A stretch of 59,262 nt of DNA from Symsagittifera roscoffensis (GCF_963678635.1 NW_026970752.1:1-59262), one strand, 5' to 3'. Numbered from the stretch's first letter, positions 1 to 12,439 are shown. Numbers and translations are program-made. Notes: generated from the letters alone by a model not told the origin.

Positions 1-422
1 GATTGACTAACATTAAATTATCTGTTTAGTAAATTGTTGCAGTTAAGGCTGCTTTCAGGCTGATTGTCCGATTTGACATTTTCATTGGTGTGTTGATGGG
101 TGTTTATGACAAAATGGCGATAAGTCGAGAGGGCGCTGTCGATCTGATGATTGCTTCATGTTGTAAAACAAAAAAAAATTACTGTACGGAGTAGGGTAGG
201 AAACACACGTGGTTTGAAAAGCCACGTGGCGTGTCCATATGGTTAGAGTAACATTATAATCTACATAAGCGTTCTGTAAATTGGAGCCTGTTGCGATTTT
301 CTACACTTCGTATTAATTGGAAATTTTTCGGTCCCTCATTATTGAGAATAGCCATCGTACTATTCATCCATCAATGTCAGAGTCTAAACATATCGAACAA
401 GGAACTAGATGAGTGTGCAAGG
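1..422. promoter_or_regulatory. 5' flank of gene A with paired E-boxes
   Basis: No convincing coding sequence is seen before the ATG at 423. Two CACGTG palindromes lie at 206-211 and 223-228. They sit in an inverted arrangement (CACGTGG, spacer, CCACGTG) that can also form a 7-bp hairpin. CACGTG is the known core site of bHLH factors. A promoter role for gene A is inferred from position only. The gene A reading frame is open back to 252, so an upstream exon or a non-ATG start cannot be excluded. Confidence 0.3.
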
Positions 423-1030
423 ATGGATGACAGTAACAGTAGCAAGGAGGAAATAAGAGAATTGGTATCAGCGTTTGAGAGCCACAGAAGCAATCAGCTT
501 TATGCCAATATCAATGTGGATCTTTTTCAATTTTACTCAGAAGCTTACGAAGTAGTTTTTCGAGAGTATTGTCAACATTTAACATCGGAACAAGCTAATT
601 CAGTTACAAGTCGTGAACAAGCGATGGTTTGTAGAAAAGATGCTTCTGAACTTCTTCTAAAATGTTCTCAGTCACTGGTCAAAAGGTCTGCTCTTTTTAC
701 GACGAAAGATGACAATCGCTTTCAAATCCTGTATTGCTATATTCTCTCATCGCTATACGCAAATATTCTGTTTGGTTTAATCCGAAACACGTTATGGCTT
801 GTGAAAAAGTCATCGAAATTTGTGCGGCTGCAATTGAGAAACTGTATGTCCCAAACGTTGGCTCCGACTGCCATGGCACGAGTGTGACTAGTAACCGCAA
901 CAACGATATGAATAAATTGATTATTGAAGATCGTATCGACGTTAGAAGAGCTTTTCTGTTTTGGTCAAAAACTAAATATTATAAGAAAATCGACGTGATT
1001 CGGAAAATTGAGCTGGATCTCGAAACACAG
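423..1030 (+). CDS. Gene A, 5' part: small host gene of unknown function, split by the LTR element
   Basis: The product is not recognised. Coding starts at the first in-frame ATG (423, frame MDDSNSSKEE) and runs in that frame to about 710. The plausible sequence then continues in another frame from about 713 (WFNPKHVMACEKVIEI) to a splice donor CACAG/GTACAT, with the exon ending at 1030. The frame change near 710-740 could be an indel, which would make a pseudogene, or an unrecognised short intron. The predicted protein is helical, charged and Cys-containing. By eye it resembles gene B at 21535: both have a K/R..A-E..-K-C segment, then F-x-D/N-P, then C-x-x-I/V, then a YY motif. The next exon lies at 20030, beyond the retroelement. 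That it is a host gene is inferred from the splice sites and the paralogue. Confidence 0.45.
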
Positions 1031-1094
1031 GTACATTGATTATGATTCAAAAATGAGGTTAAAATAATTTAGATAATCGTTCAAAAGAGGATTT

Positions 1095-1504
1095 TGGAAC
1101 CTGATCTAAACTACATTTTATGATTGGATAATTTAGATATTTTACCAATGTAAAGTATTTAATATTAACCAATCATGATCCATCTAACTAACAACCCACT
1201 TATTTGTAAGTGCTGAAGTTACTTGTAATTTCAGCACCAGAGAGATTTGAATTTAACTTAGAAATTAGTTGGACTCTCCCGAGCACTTCAGCAGCCGCAA
1301 TAAACCAGTATACCCTAGATCTATTGAGCCTAGCAGAGACTAGTTAAACAACCTGAGACTAGATAGTATAAGAGTAAGATTAGGATCGGTATTAGACTAA
1401 GAAGTTGCACGAATCTATCCGGCCGAAAATAAGATAGCGTGACGAGCAGACGGTGTACCCTATCCGAAATTACTCTATGAGTTAACCAACTCGGTCCTAA
1501 CTCA
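1095..1504 (+). repeat. 5' LTR
   Basis: This 410-bp repeat starts TGGAACCTGATC and ends CTAACTCA. It is preceded by the target duplication ATTT (1091-1094). A polyadenylation signal AATAAA lies at 1299-1304, which in the 3' copy would end the genomic RNA. The copy matches the 3' LTR throughout by eye. Confidence 0.95.
1299..1304 (+). terminator. Poly(A) signal AATAAA in 5' LTR
   Basis: A canonical AATAAA hexamer lies in the middle of the LTR. The equivalent at 19802-19807 would be used to terminate the element transcript. No cleavage site can be fixed from sequence alone. Confidence 0.5.
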
Positions 1505-1506
1505 TC

Positions 1507-1529
1507 TGGTGCGACCATAAGTCTCGAAC
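1507..1529 (+). other. Primer-binding site (tRNA complement)
   Basis: Two bases after the LTR end, the sequence begins TGG, the complement of a tRNA CCA end. It continues TGCGACC and ends with TCTCGAAC, the complement of a GTTCGAGA T-loop. This spacing and content are typical of a minus-strand primer site that pairs through the acceptor arm and into the T-loop. The tRNA identity was not resolved, because the acceptor length implied is one base short of canonical. Confidence 0.65.
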
Positions 1530-1591
1530 AAGACCTTAATAGCTTAGAATTAACCAAAATAGATTAGAAATTAGACAAAAACATTTACAAA

Positions 1592-1825
1592 ATGTTATAC
1601 GACAATAATTTAATCGAAATGTCTCTACGACTCAATAGATCAGAGCCAATATTCCGAACCATAACAGAACTACCCGAAATTGGAAGAAGACCTCGAACCA
1701 GAGACGACATACGACAAAGTAGAAACTTGCCATATAGCTATATGATAGTTAGGCAAAAACCAGAACAAACTTTTATATTTAGAATACTACTTGCAATGAA
1801 TTTAGATTTCCATTTGCAAACATAA
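1592..1825 (+). CDS. ORF0: 77-aa leader ORF of the retroelement
   Basis: The first ATG after the primer-binding site opens a 77-codon frame ending TAA. The product is basic and polar with a short hydrophobic stretch near the C terminus. No known domain is recognised. It lies far upstream of gag, so it could be a short protein, an upstream ORF that controls translation, or chance. A CATTTCAG acceptor-like site follows near 1857. Expression is not supported by anything beyond the open frame. Confidence 0.25.
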   Translation: MLYDNNLIEMSLRLNRSEPIFRTITELPEIGRRPRTRDDIRQSRNLPYSYMIVRQKPEQTFIFRILLAMNLDFHLQT

Positions 1826-2758
1826 AACCTTGAAGTTACTCTTCAAAATCATTTCAGGCGCTAAACAAAATTAATATTATACAATAACGATTGATAAAAA
1901 GATCTAAGATCGTTTTCCTAAAACTCTGCAGTAATATACAAAATATGTTTGAAAAATATTTATTGAAAAATAAAAAATAAAAATTAGTAGCATGACAATA
2001 AATGGTTAGTAATCATAAATCATCCTGTTGTTCCAGCTCCATCATCTAAAACATAACAGCAATCATAAACCCACTAATATCATCAAAACACTAAATCTTT
2101 CCTTTACACACATTTAAAATTTTATTAAAACTTAAATTCACTTAATTTTAAAACCAGATCATCAAGGCTTATCCTTGGATCTTAAATCATTTTCTACTTA
2201 ATTAAATTTCAAATTTGATCATCAAGGCTTATCCTTGGATCAAACAGAACAACTTTGTTCTCCCCCACCCACTTAATTAGTGTCTAACGACCTCAAACGT
2301 CGATTCACTACCCAACCCTTTCTAAAGACCCAAGACTAATAGAAATTTTTAAACAAAACTAATCATTCAAATTAGGATAAACAGTGAAGAACTTCGGTTA
2401 TTCATCCTTCACTTGACCCCCCCTCTTACCAGACCCAGGATAAATCTTAGACTTAGTAAGTTTAAAATAGTATCTAACGAACTACTCGCGTTCTAATTAT
2501 ACCTGAACCTTGTGGATCGATTTACTATTCTCCAACCCTTGAACACAATCACTACCCCTAAGTAAGATTAAGTAAGTTAACACCTTAACTTATACTAGCC
2601 ACGAGAAAGTAAAAAATCATTCTTCGGAATCGATATACTTTTCTCTCCAACCCTGAACAAATAGACCCAGGTTAAGCTAACCAAAAAATCACAAGAACTA
2701 ACAGTTTAAGAAAATAGAAACCATTTAACAACCTTTTGCATCCGTCATCCTAAACCTT
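1826..2758 (+). promoter_or_regulatory. Long untranslated leader of the retroelement with duplicated hairpins
   Basis: No ORF of note is seen here. A 25-nt sequence at 2157-2181 is repeated exactly at 2217-2241, a spacing of exactly 60 nt. Each copy can fold as AAGG-loop-CCTT bounded by GATC at both ends. Downstream, the phrase CCAACCC recurs three times (about 2312, 2533 and 2647), and GTAAG donor-like sites occur at about 2457 and 2560-2578. Position and duplication suit an RNA packaging or dimerisation region, or splice donors for downstream ORFs. Both roles are inferred. Confidence 0.4.
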
Positions 2759-3226
2759 ATGTCATTTAAAAACCTAGGAAATAAACAAACAATCGTTTTA
2801 CACAATTGTGAAATAGATAACAAAAAATACGACCTTGTAATCACACCTCATACACAAACAGTTGGATACATTCGAACAAAACGACAAACACTAAAAAGAA
2901 AAATAATAACGAAACAAAGACAAATAACACGAAAAAGATTTTCAAAAAATCGAAACGCATTTTCAGAATCAGAAACCAACAGTTTAGACGAACTTTAGAA
3001 ACTAAAAGAATCAATAGATAAAAATTACCTACTTCACGATCAATTATATTTTTCTGACTCAGAAACAACTTCAAATTCATCAAAAAGAGGAAAAAGAAGA
3101 ATAAAAAAGCAGTATAAACACAAACCAGTACATTTATATAATTGGAATCAACCAATTCGACACATTAATAATTACATATTAACAGTCATCGAACGAAAAA
3201 ATGAGCTCAACGCACACCCCAGGTGA
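2759..3226 (+). CDS. ORF1: small basic protein frame with one internal stop
   Basis: The frame opens with ATG at 2759 and is interrupted by TAG at 2996-2998 (codon 80). It then continues open to TGA at 3224-3226, 156 codons in all. The product is rich in Lys, Arg, Ser and Asn, with clusters such as KRQTLKRKIITKQRQ that could bind nucleic acid. It overlaps the gag ATG at 3201 by 26 nt in another frame. No family is recognised. The internal stop could be a nonsense mutation or could simply end a 79-aa protein. The low-complexity, Asn/Lys-rich composition of the following half matches the rest of the element, which favours one original ORF. Confidence 0.4.
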
Positions 3227-6200
3227 AGAAAGTCCAGATGATGATGAAATCTTTCCTTTTATCGTAGATGCAACCACTGATAGAGGACAGCATATATTTT
3301 GCAAAAATTTACTATTAAATTTATTTGAACCCTGAATCAGTCCATGTAAAACAGAGTTCCCAGATGTAAAAATCAAAAGACAAATCATAGACCACTACTT
3401 AAAAGATATATGCAACATAACACAACAGTATGGAATCTACTCCATAGAATTCACCTCACCAAACCATAATAATAGAAAATATACAATTCAAACAGACGAT
3501 CTTGATTTAGAATTTTCAAAAGTTTTTTCAGAATATATAAAAAGCATCCAATATCATAACTCACAAAGAGCAAACTCCATATTCACCAATGAAGTTTTCG
3601 CAATAATATATAGTTATATTTCGATATTAGAAAACGAAATCCCAATAACAAATGTCTCACCGACAGAAACATCTAAACATTTAAGAGTACGACATGAAAT
3701 CACACTACTCTCTAGTTATTTAAACATCATTAAAGAAAATTTCACGAAAGACGACGTTTCACAACATACAAAACACGATCTACAAAAAATTTTGGCATGG
3801 TTCATAATAGATTATTTCACACACAATATTGATTTAATTGCACAAGCAAGAAAAAATTTTAGACCCCAAAACTCGAACGATGATACCGCTATCACAGAAC
3901 AATCAGATTATGTTTGGGACCCCGAATGGTCTCATCCCGCATTTATAAGCTTCCCACAATCAATCTCAAGTCAAGCAATAAGTACGATATCTTACATAAG
4001 AGATTATGTAAAAGTAATACCATTAACCATTGATGCAACACCATTAAACTATAATACATTTTTGCCCGATACACAAAATAATAGTTTAAACTCTACAGTT
4101 ATACACAATGAAAACCTCAATGGAACTAGGAATCTTACTCAACAAGATATCCAGACACCATCACACTTCATAAATGAAGAAATTGTACACACAACAACTA
4201 CACAACAAAGTATTTCACCAATACGCCCAAATTTAACAACACCAAGAAATACAAATCCTTCACAAACACAGGTAACCTTACAATCAACCGTTAAACCTTC
4301 GGTTGCCCCTAAATATTCACATATGGATTACCAAACATACAGACCCATGACAATACCATCAAAAACACGCAAAACATTCACTAGAAACAACTTTGCAGAC
4401 CATAATTATAATTATACACATCCATCAAAAACATATAATCAACCACAAAGAAATTTTAACCAATATACAAGATCTCGAAATTGGGATAACCCAATGACCC
4501 AACCTAATTCAATAAATTTCCAAACAAATCCTCCACGGGATCATAGTGAAAATTACCCATTTTTTCAACAAAATAAAAATAAAAAACAGACATCTTATCA
4601 AATGGATTATTTATCCTCAGATGATGATTTCTTACAACCAGATATATTTGCACCAAATACTCAAGAATATCGTAGACAAGGAATACAGAGAACACGTACA
4701 AATCATAGAAATTTTTCTCCACAACCAATAGATGCACAACATCAACAACCAATTCAACAACAAAATCTAATTAATACACAATCTTTTCAACCAATTCAAC
4801 AACAAAATCCAATGACTGCACACTCGTATCAACCATCACAAATGCAAAATGAAATACCACTCCCATATTATCTCCAACAACATGAAATAACAAGAAACCA
4901 ACTTTCAAATTTTTCTCAAATGCCAAATGCAGCAGAATCATTACAAATGACAATGAATCCATACCTTATGGGTGGATCATCAATAACATCAAACAAACCT
5001 TTAATGGTTTTCACAGGAACAGACCCTGAATACTCTGTAGAAGATTATTTAAATGCAGTAACAGCAAACCTGATTTTAAATATTGGACCTGAACCAATTA
5101 ATACGCCACTACATCAAAATTGGATACATCGACGCACAGCGTTAATACAAACAACCTTAGATGGCGCAGCCCAAAAATGGTTTTCAGTACTACCTCTAGA
5201 AATAAAATCAAACTGGAAAAGGTTTACACAAGAATTTTCAAAAATGTTTGACTCCGAAAGAAACAAACAACAACAAAGAGTTTTATGTAATGAAATTCGC
5301 AGATTACCAAACGAAACCATCAAGCAAATAGCAGTACGAATCGAAACACTAGTTCGAAAAGCATATTCATTAAATACACATGACTATAAAAACACAAAGA
5401 TGACAGAAATCTTAATGATGACCTTAACACCACAATTAAGGAAAATAGCAATAAAAAAGAGAGCATCCCATCCTTCTTCAATTCGAGAACCTGATTTAGA
5501 TTTTCGAAAACTAGTAGACAAATTAGAACAAGCAGAAATCACGATGAAACTAGAAGAAACGGAAAATCTGAAATTACAATACGTTAACAGAATTGAAACG
5601 ACTCCCACTAATATTAATAATATACAGGAATCAGAGACAGACCTCGTTGAAAAAATCACTGAAATACTCAATATTTACGAAAAGAACCCAAACTTTAAAG
5701 GCAAACCATCTTTCAAAAAATGGTGTAATTATTGCCGACGATACGGACATAGTATTTCCGAATGTAGACAAAAACAGCAAGACAATCAAAATAAACCTCA
5801 AAAATATAAAGAACCAAATAAATCATTCTATCAATACATGAAAAAAGATCAAAATCTACCGAACAAAACAGTCCACAGCAACAACAGTTCAGGAAAACCA
5901 CTCCCGAACAATACAAATTATACAAGAAATCAATCACCATATAACTCAAGTTATAGAGGAAGATCGCCAGAACGAAGAAATACACAAAATTCATCACAAA
6001 ATCACTACAATAGACCAAATAGTAGAAGTAACTACTCCAGATCAAATTCAAATACACAACGATTTGTTTCTAGATCTAATTCCCAATCAAGAAATAACTA
6101 CTATCCAAACAACCAATCACGAAATTCATCATACAATAGGAATAGAAACTACTCCTATAATCGAAATAGAAGTTATTCAAACAACCGAAACCAGAATTAC

Positions 6201-9200
6201 CCGAACAATCAATCAAGGAATAACTCATATAATAGATCGAACTATAACAGACCAAACAATAATTACCAAAACAGATCGCGAAATAATTCACAAAATCGAC
6301 ACTCAAGTTATAATAATCGTTATAGAAATTATTCCCAATCACCACACCGGAATAATAATAACTATAATAATTCTAATAATCGCCACAGAAGTAGTACACC
6401 TAAACATCAAAGACAAATCAATCAAGTACAATCTAACCCAGAAACAACATCAGACCCTCCAGGTATTGATGACACAGTAACTGATACGTTACAACTCAAT
6501 CAAATAAACTGTACATCATCAGATTCAGAAAGTGATACTGAAAACACTCTTTCTATCAATATGATAAAAGTCGAAAATGACTATGAATCTGTCATATATG
6601 AACAACCCTTTTCATCACACATATATGAAAATCAATCAGAATTTCTTCAAAATTATTACACTACACCCATAAATTCCACACCAACGACGCAAGAAACAAA
6701 TGAGATTAACACTACAAATCAATTCAATAAAAATACCAAAACAAAATGCTTGAATACAAACCACATTTATCAAAATATACAAAAAGAACAACCCAAAGAA
6801 AAAATTTGGACAATACCATTTCTCTTAGAAAGCCCAAGAAATAAAGAATTTCAACCACCAGACCTTGAAATAGATTTTTTAATTGATTCAGGAGCAGAAT
6901 CAAACATAATAAACATCCCCACATGGAATGAAATAAAAACCTTACACCCAAAGCTAACACCTCTTGAAACCTCCAGCAAACTAGCAACAGCACAAGGATC
7001 AACATTGATAAACTACGGAAAAATCCAATTATTTCTCCTCCCCACCAGAACAATGGAACAAAGCAAAATTTTAAATAAGCCATTTAAACAAAAATTCCAT
7101 ATCACTGACATTAAATATAATATCATTGGAATACCATTTATTTCGAAGTATATACCAACAATTAATATACTAAATAGTAAAATATTAATCAAAGATAAAT
7201 ATACAAAAACAAAAGAAACATCCTTAACATTTTTTCAAAGATTAAATAAACAACCACCATTCTTTTCAAAATTCTACCCGATATTTAACCAACAAAGAAA
7301 ACACCTAAAACCACTATCAGGAAATATCTATAATTTTTCAATCAAACAAGTTCACCAATATGATAAAGAACAAAACAAACAAAAATTTTATATGTCAGAA
7401 TTTGAATTCAAACCTATTCACAAATTTTTCAAAATCACAATCTCATCCATAAAATATTTGAAAAATTCGAATTCCGATATCATTTCCTTACATGTCTATA
7501 ACAACACACCTTACCAAGTAACATTACCTTTAGGACTTTTAGGATATTGCGAAACCAACGCTACAATATCACCAATACACGAAAAAGCCTATCGCGTAAA
7601 TAATATACTGCAATTACTAGATATTTGCCAATCTACAATTCTTAATGAAGAATTATCTATAAATAATATAATAAGTAACGAAAACAGAAATACGGATTAT
7701 TTCACAAAAACTCCATATTTCAAACCTACATTCAACATAAGTAACTACACAGAGGACCAACAAAAATTTTTAACAATGTTTAATTTCCAACATTCACAAA
7801 TAACACAAGACGAATTCGAAAAGTTAGCCAAACAGCTAATTAAATATTCATCAGTCTATGCAACATCAAAATTTGATGTTGGCAAAATCAGTTCATCACT
7901 ACATCTCCCGTTAAAACCAGACGCAGTTTTCAAAAAACAGAGACCAAGTAAAGTACCAATTCACTTACATGATAAAGTAAACAGATTACTCGACATTTTA
8001 GAACAATACAACATTATATCACCAGTAAACAAAGAAGAACAACCAAAAGGCAACACATTTATCAACCCCGTTATCATTCTAGCTAAAGGAGAATCATTAA
8101 AAATCGTTCTCGATGCTAGATACCTCAATTCACTTATAGATGAATCAAAATGTAATTGGCCCATTGAACCAATACAAGTTATTTTAACAAAAATAAACGG
8201 CAAATACTTTACAACCGCCGATATGAATAGTGCATACAATCAAATGCCACTAGATGAACAATCACGACGTTTAACACAATTTGTTATCGGAAACCAACAA
8301 TATGAATTCAACCGCTTATTCTATGGAATATCCATAGGACCAGCAGCATTTTCAGCTTTTATGAGCAAAATTTTTAGACCACTAATACTCAAGAAAAACG
8401 CAATCACCTATTTAGACGATGTTTTTATGCAATCACAAACAAAAGACGAAATGTTCAATGTTTTAGAAAAATATCACCAAATACTTCAGAACGAAAATCT
8501 GAAGGCCGCCCCCGATAAATCACACTTCTTTTTGACAAGAGTTAAATTCTTAGGACATAATATAGAAAGAAAAACAATCACTCCATTGAAATCACGCATT
8601 GACGCTATTCAAAAACTTCAACCACCAACAAATAAAAAGAAAATCCAAGAATTTCTTGGAATGTTAAACTTTTTAAGTAAATATGTTTATAAAATGCAAT
8701 TATATCTACGACCATTTTATAACATCCTTAGACAACAAAATAATTTTGAATGGAACACAGAACATCAAACACGATTTGAAGAAATAAAGAAACTTTTAAC
8801 TGAACAAATTTCAAACACAATTCCAGATTCAAATCAACCATTTTATGCAATGTGCGATGCTTCGAACTTTGGCATCGGTGCAGCACTATTACAATCACAT
8901 AATGGTACAAATAAAATGAACCTCATATCAGCAAATTCTCGATTATTCACTCAAGCAGAGCTACGACTCTCAACTCTAATGAGAGAATGTACAGCCATAA
9001 TATATACACTGACAGAATATGAGTTTCTGATACTTGGATCAAAACATCCAACAGTTCTATTCACAGACCATAAACCAATCATCTTTCTCTTTACACAAAA
9101 ATCTAACCCAAACCACCGAGTTTACAGATTTCAACTAATTCTAATGAAATTTCCAAACTTACATATAGTTTGGACTGCAGGAAAAAATCTTGCATTACCA

Positions 9201-11423
9201 GACACCTTAAGTCGAAATACACCACCTGAATTACTTACACGAAAAACAACAGTTGAAATACCCAAAAACATAAAATTCTACCTTGCAGAAAACGAAACAT
9301 CACCCCGATTGGAATGCAAATATGCAGTAAAAACTGATATTGAACAATCACAAATAAATAATTTACAACATTTCCCACTTTATTTAGATTGTCAAAATAA
9401 TCATTATGAAGTTGATCTACTTGGAACATCAACTTTCAAACCAATCCCATATTCTCAATGGATAAAAAATAACACCCAACAAAAACGAACAAAACAACAC
9501 CCGCCTAAGAAAGACCATTTTCCACTAATTGAAAAAGAAGATTTAACTGATAAAATAAATTTATCAGGACCACAAACAAATGGTTCAAAATACACAATAA
9601 ATCAAATTTTTGACCTTCACGACCCACTTGATACAATACCCTTATCTAAATTAGAAATCGAAAACATTTTTCTCCCCCCAACAGAAATAATTACAATTTC
9701 AACACTGAAACAATATCAAAACCTTGACCCAGTAATTCGACAACTGAAATCATGGCACAAATATAAAACTAAACCTATCAAAGCAGATTCAACCATTCTA
9801 GGAAACAAAACACTCCTCCGATACTTTCGCAAATTTAACAACACAACAATTAACGAAAATACAGACCTTTTAGAGTATAACCTGAATGAATCTACAGTTC
9901 CATGTCTCCCTTTAAGTATGATTCTTATAGCTTTTAATATTTCACATACACAAAATATTAAAGGACACTCTGGATCAGAAAAAACATATTCAAATTTTAT
10001 ACAAAATTTTTACTTCCCAAATGCACCAATTTGGATAAAAGTACTATGCAATGACTGTATAGTATGTCAACTAAATAAACCTTACCCAAACCAAAAACAA
10101 ATAGCACAAAAACAAGATTTTAAAGGACAAAGCTTGTACTTTAACCATCGTATCTCATTTGATACCAAAGGACCAATTTCACCCTCATCCGAAGGAAACT
10201 CCTACATTATGGTAATTGTTGACGCATTTACACATTATGTAGCACTTAACCCAGTACCACATTGTAACGCTTATTATGCTTACACAACACTCTATGAACA
10301 CTGGATAGCAAAATTCGGACTACCAGAAATTTTAGTTACAGACAACGGTACAGAATTCATAAATAATGAAATTATCACACTATGTCATTTATATAACATT
10401 AAACACAAACCACGTACATCTCATGCACCTTGGACAAACGGCTTAGTCGAAGGTATGAACCGTTCATTACAAGAATATCTTAGATGTATCATCAACGGAA
10501 ATGATACAAAATATACCGAATGGTCAGCAGATGTAAAATTATTTCCCTTAGCGTATAATTCACAAATTACGACAACTTTAGGAATGTCACCATACGAAAT
10601 GGTTTTTAACCAAAAGCCACGCAAACCAATAATGTTTACAGCAAATTCTCATAAAAACGCACAAGGTTATTGTCAACCAAATAAAGACTCAATTTGTTAT
10701 AACCTACCTTTACATACACACGATGAAGATCATTTTCATCACCCACAAATTCTTAAACTAGCCTCCGGTACACACACCGAATGGATTCTAAATAGAGATA
10801 AAAAACACAATGAAATTTATCAAAAAATAACAAAAAAGTTATTACAAAGACAAAACATTAATGAACAAATCAATTCACGTTTTACACCAGCCTCCGAATT
10901 AAAAATTGGAACATTTGTTTTAATACCTAATTTTAATACTCAAAAAGGAATTTCTAAAAAATTACAACCCCTTCGAAAAGGACCATACCAAATAATTGCA
11001 AAACCCACTGATGTCACATATAAAATTACCGACTCAAACAAAAAAGAAATCGTTCAACATCGAAACAACCTACTACCTTATTACCCAAAAGAATACGCAC
11101 TCCGCGAATTAACTCAATTATATTCTTTCACAGGATTAAAAATCATTCAAAATGAACCACATCTGAAAAACACAGAACAAAATGATAACCCCACCGAAAA
11201 TCAAAACACAAAACCAACCGCCACCAAAAACAATACACAAAACCATAAAGAATCTCCAAAACAAAGAAAAAATAGAAAAATGACCGAACAAATAATACCC
11301 CAAGAACAAATCGACAAATCAGAAAATAGAAAAACAACAAGACTCCGAAATCAACCACGTAAAAACTATAAAATATTCATCCCCCAATCTAAAATTTTAA
11401 AGAAAGTGGAATTTCAAAAGTAA
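3201..11423 (+). CDS. Gag-Pol polyprotein, Ty3/gypsy type, with one in-frame TGA
   Basis: The proposed start is ATG 3201 (GAAAAAATGA context). A TGA at 3333-3335 (codon 45) interrupts it, and the same frame then stays open to TAA 11421-11423. No further in-frame ATG occurs until about 4321, so 3201 is probably the ancestral start. Numbering from 3201: a Gln/Asn/Pro-rich N-terminal region; a capsid-like helical region around residues 600-840; a CCHC knuckle CX2CX4HX4C (842-855, nt 5724-5765); an Asn/Arg/Ser/Tyr-rich tract (nt 5930-6410); protease DSGA (D1229, nt 6885); RT with D1674 and YLDD at 1737; RNase H Asp (nt 8856); integrase HHCC (nt 9945, 9966, 10056, 10065) and D2321, D2381, E2417 (D-59-D-35-E spacing); and GPY at 2594. 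Gag and Pol share one frame without a frameshift. Apart from the early stop, all catalytic residues inspected are present. Confidence 0.9.
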
Positions 11424-12021
11424 TTTTAACATTATACTTCACTATCTTGAAACCTTCGAAACATTTTTCATTTACATTTTTCAAAATAACATGCTGACAA
11501 GTACGTAATAATTCTAGTTCAAAATAAACCAATAGGATTCATCCAATCCGTCACTTTCTCTAACTCAAACTAAGACCAATTAGACGAATCATATAGAACT
11601 CCAGGCACATCTATAACTATAACTTTACGACCTCCAGGTCAAAAATAAGCAAACCACTCCAACTTGACAACTAAAATAAATATCACCATAATACCGTACC
11701 CCTCCCTTATCTAATAACCCAAAGATCAACAATATTTCCCCAACTCAGACCACGAATACCCCCAAAACAAATTTGTTAACTTAGCCTAAAGCAACAAAAT
11801 GAACATTTTAATTAGCCTAAAGTATAAAAATCTCACCATACCCCGGATCATTTGACAAACAAAAATAAAGAAAAAGACGACCTCCCAATCACCATGAAAA
11901 TTGCCCCCAACAATTTTTTACAAAACTCAACCCACTTGTCAAAAAACTAATAAATAATCCGACCACACTAGAAAATCGCCTCAAACAGCAAAAAATATTC
12001 GACCAAGAGATCATTTCTTAA
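11424..12021 (+). other. Non-coding gap between pol and the accessory block
   Basis: About 600 nt hold no ORF of note. The strand is A/C-rich like the rest of the element. A phrase of the form CTTGAAACCTT-ATTTCATTT occurs here (about 11445) and again at about 12083, suggesting a small internal duplication. The gap is a plausible place for splice acceptors or an internal promoter, but none is identified. Confidence 0.4.
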
Positions 12022-12273
12022 ATGCTCTTCTCTCAATCAGTTACTCAAATACTCATAAATTTTAAACATTTTTTTACAATACTTGAAACCTTGATAATAT
12101 TTCATTTTGATATACTTGAATCTTTTCTAATAATCCTAATCATTTTTTGTAACATTTTTTTTATTTTCTACACTATACTCGAACTATTCCTCCAACTTTC
12201 CAAAACCCTTGATTACATCCACAGGTACGAGTCATATAAAAATTGTCTAAATGATACGAACAATTTTCAGTAG
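12022..12273 (+). CDS. Small hydrophobic membrane protein 1 of the retroelement (83 aa)
   Basis: An ATG-started, 83-codon frame encodes a protein dominated by Phe, Ile and Leu, with one or two probable membrane-spanning stretches (about residues 15-58) and a polar C terminus. No family is recognised. It overlaps the next ORF by 23 nt in a different frame. The size and hydrophobicity recall viroporin-like or accessory membrane proteins of viruses, but that comparison rests on general properties only. T-rich DNA encodes hydrophobic codons by chance, so the ORF could be spurious. Confidence 0.35.
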   Translation: MLFSQSVTQILINFKHFFTILETLIIFHFDILESFLIILIIFCNIFFIFYTILELFLQLSKTLDYIHRYESYKNCLNDTNNFQ

Positions 12274-12439
12274 AACCGATATTTTTTTATTGTTTGTAAT
12301 TTTCATAACATTTTTATCATCCCTCATTTTGACAATATGTAAATGTATAAAGAAAGCAATCTTCACATTTGCCCTAGCAACAATCCTTCTAATTCTTTTT
12401 TTGGAAGAATACTATAATAAACATAAACCTTCCCACTAA
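12251..12439 (+). CDS. Small hydrophobic membrane protein 2 of the retroelement (62 aa)
   Basis: An ATG-started, 62-codon frame has two clear hydrophobic segments (about residues 11-30 and 36-52) separated by a Cys/Lys turn (CKCIKK) and ends in a charged tail (EEYYNKHKPSH). This helical-hairpin layout is more protein-like than the preceding ORF. It starts inside membrane ORF 1 and ends 5 nt before the open frame of ORF3. The function is unknown; a small ion-channel-like or fusion-accessory role would be speculation. Confidence 0.45.
   Translation: MIRTIFSRTDIFLLFVIFITFLSSLILTICKCIKKAIFTFALATILLILFLEEYYNKHKPSH

Noticed and set aside
1330-1557. Minus-strand 75-aa ORF over the 5' LTR (and its twin at 19833-20057)
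   Set aside because: It lies almost wholly inside the LTR and occurs in both copies only because the LTR is repeated; no protein-like features.
4504-11358. Many short antisense ORFs across gag-pol
   Set aside because: They arise from the strong A/C bias of the coding strand, which leaves few stop codons on the opposite strand; none has a plausible domain.
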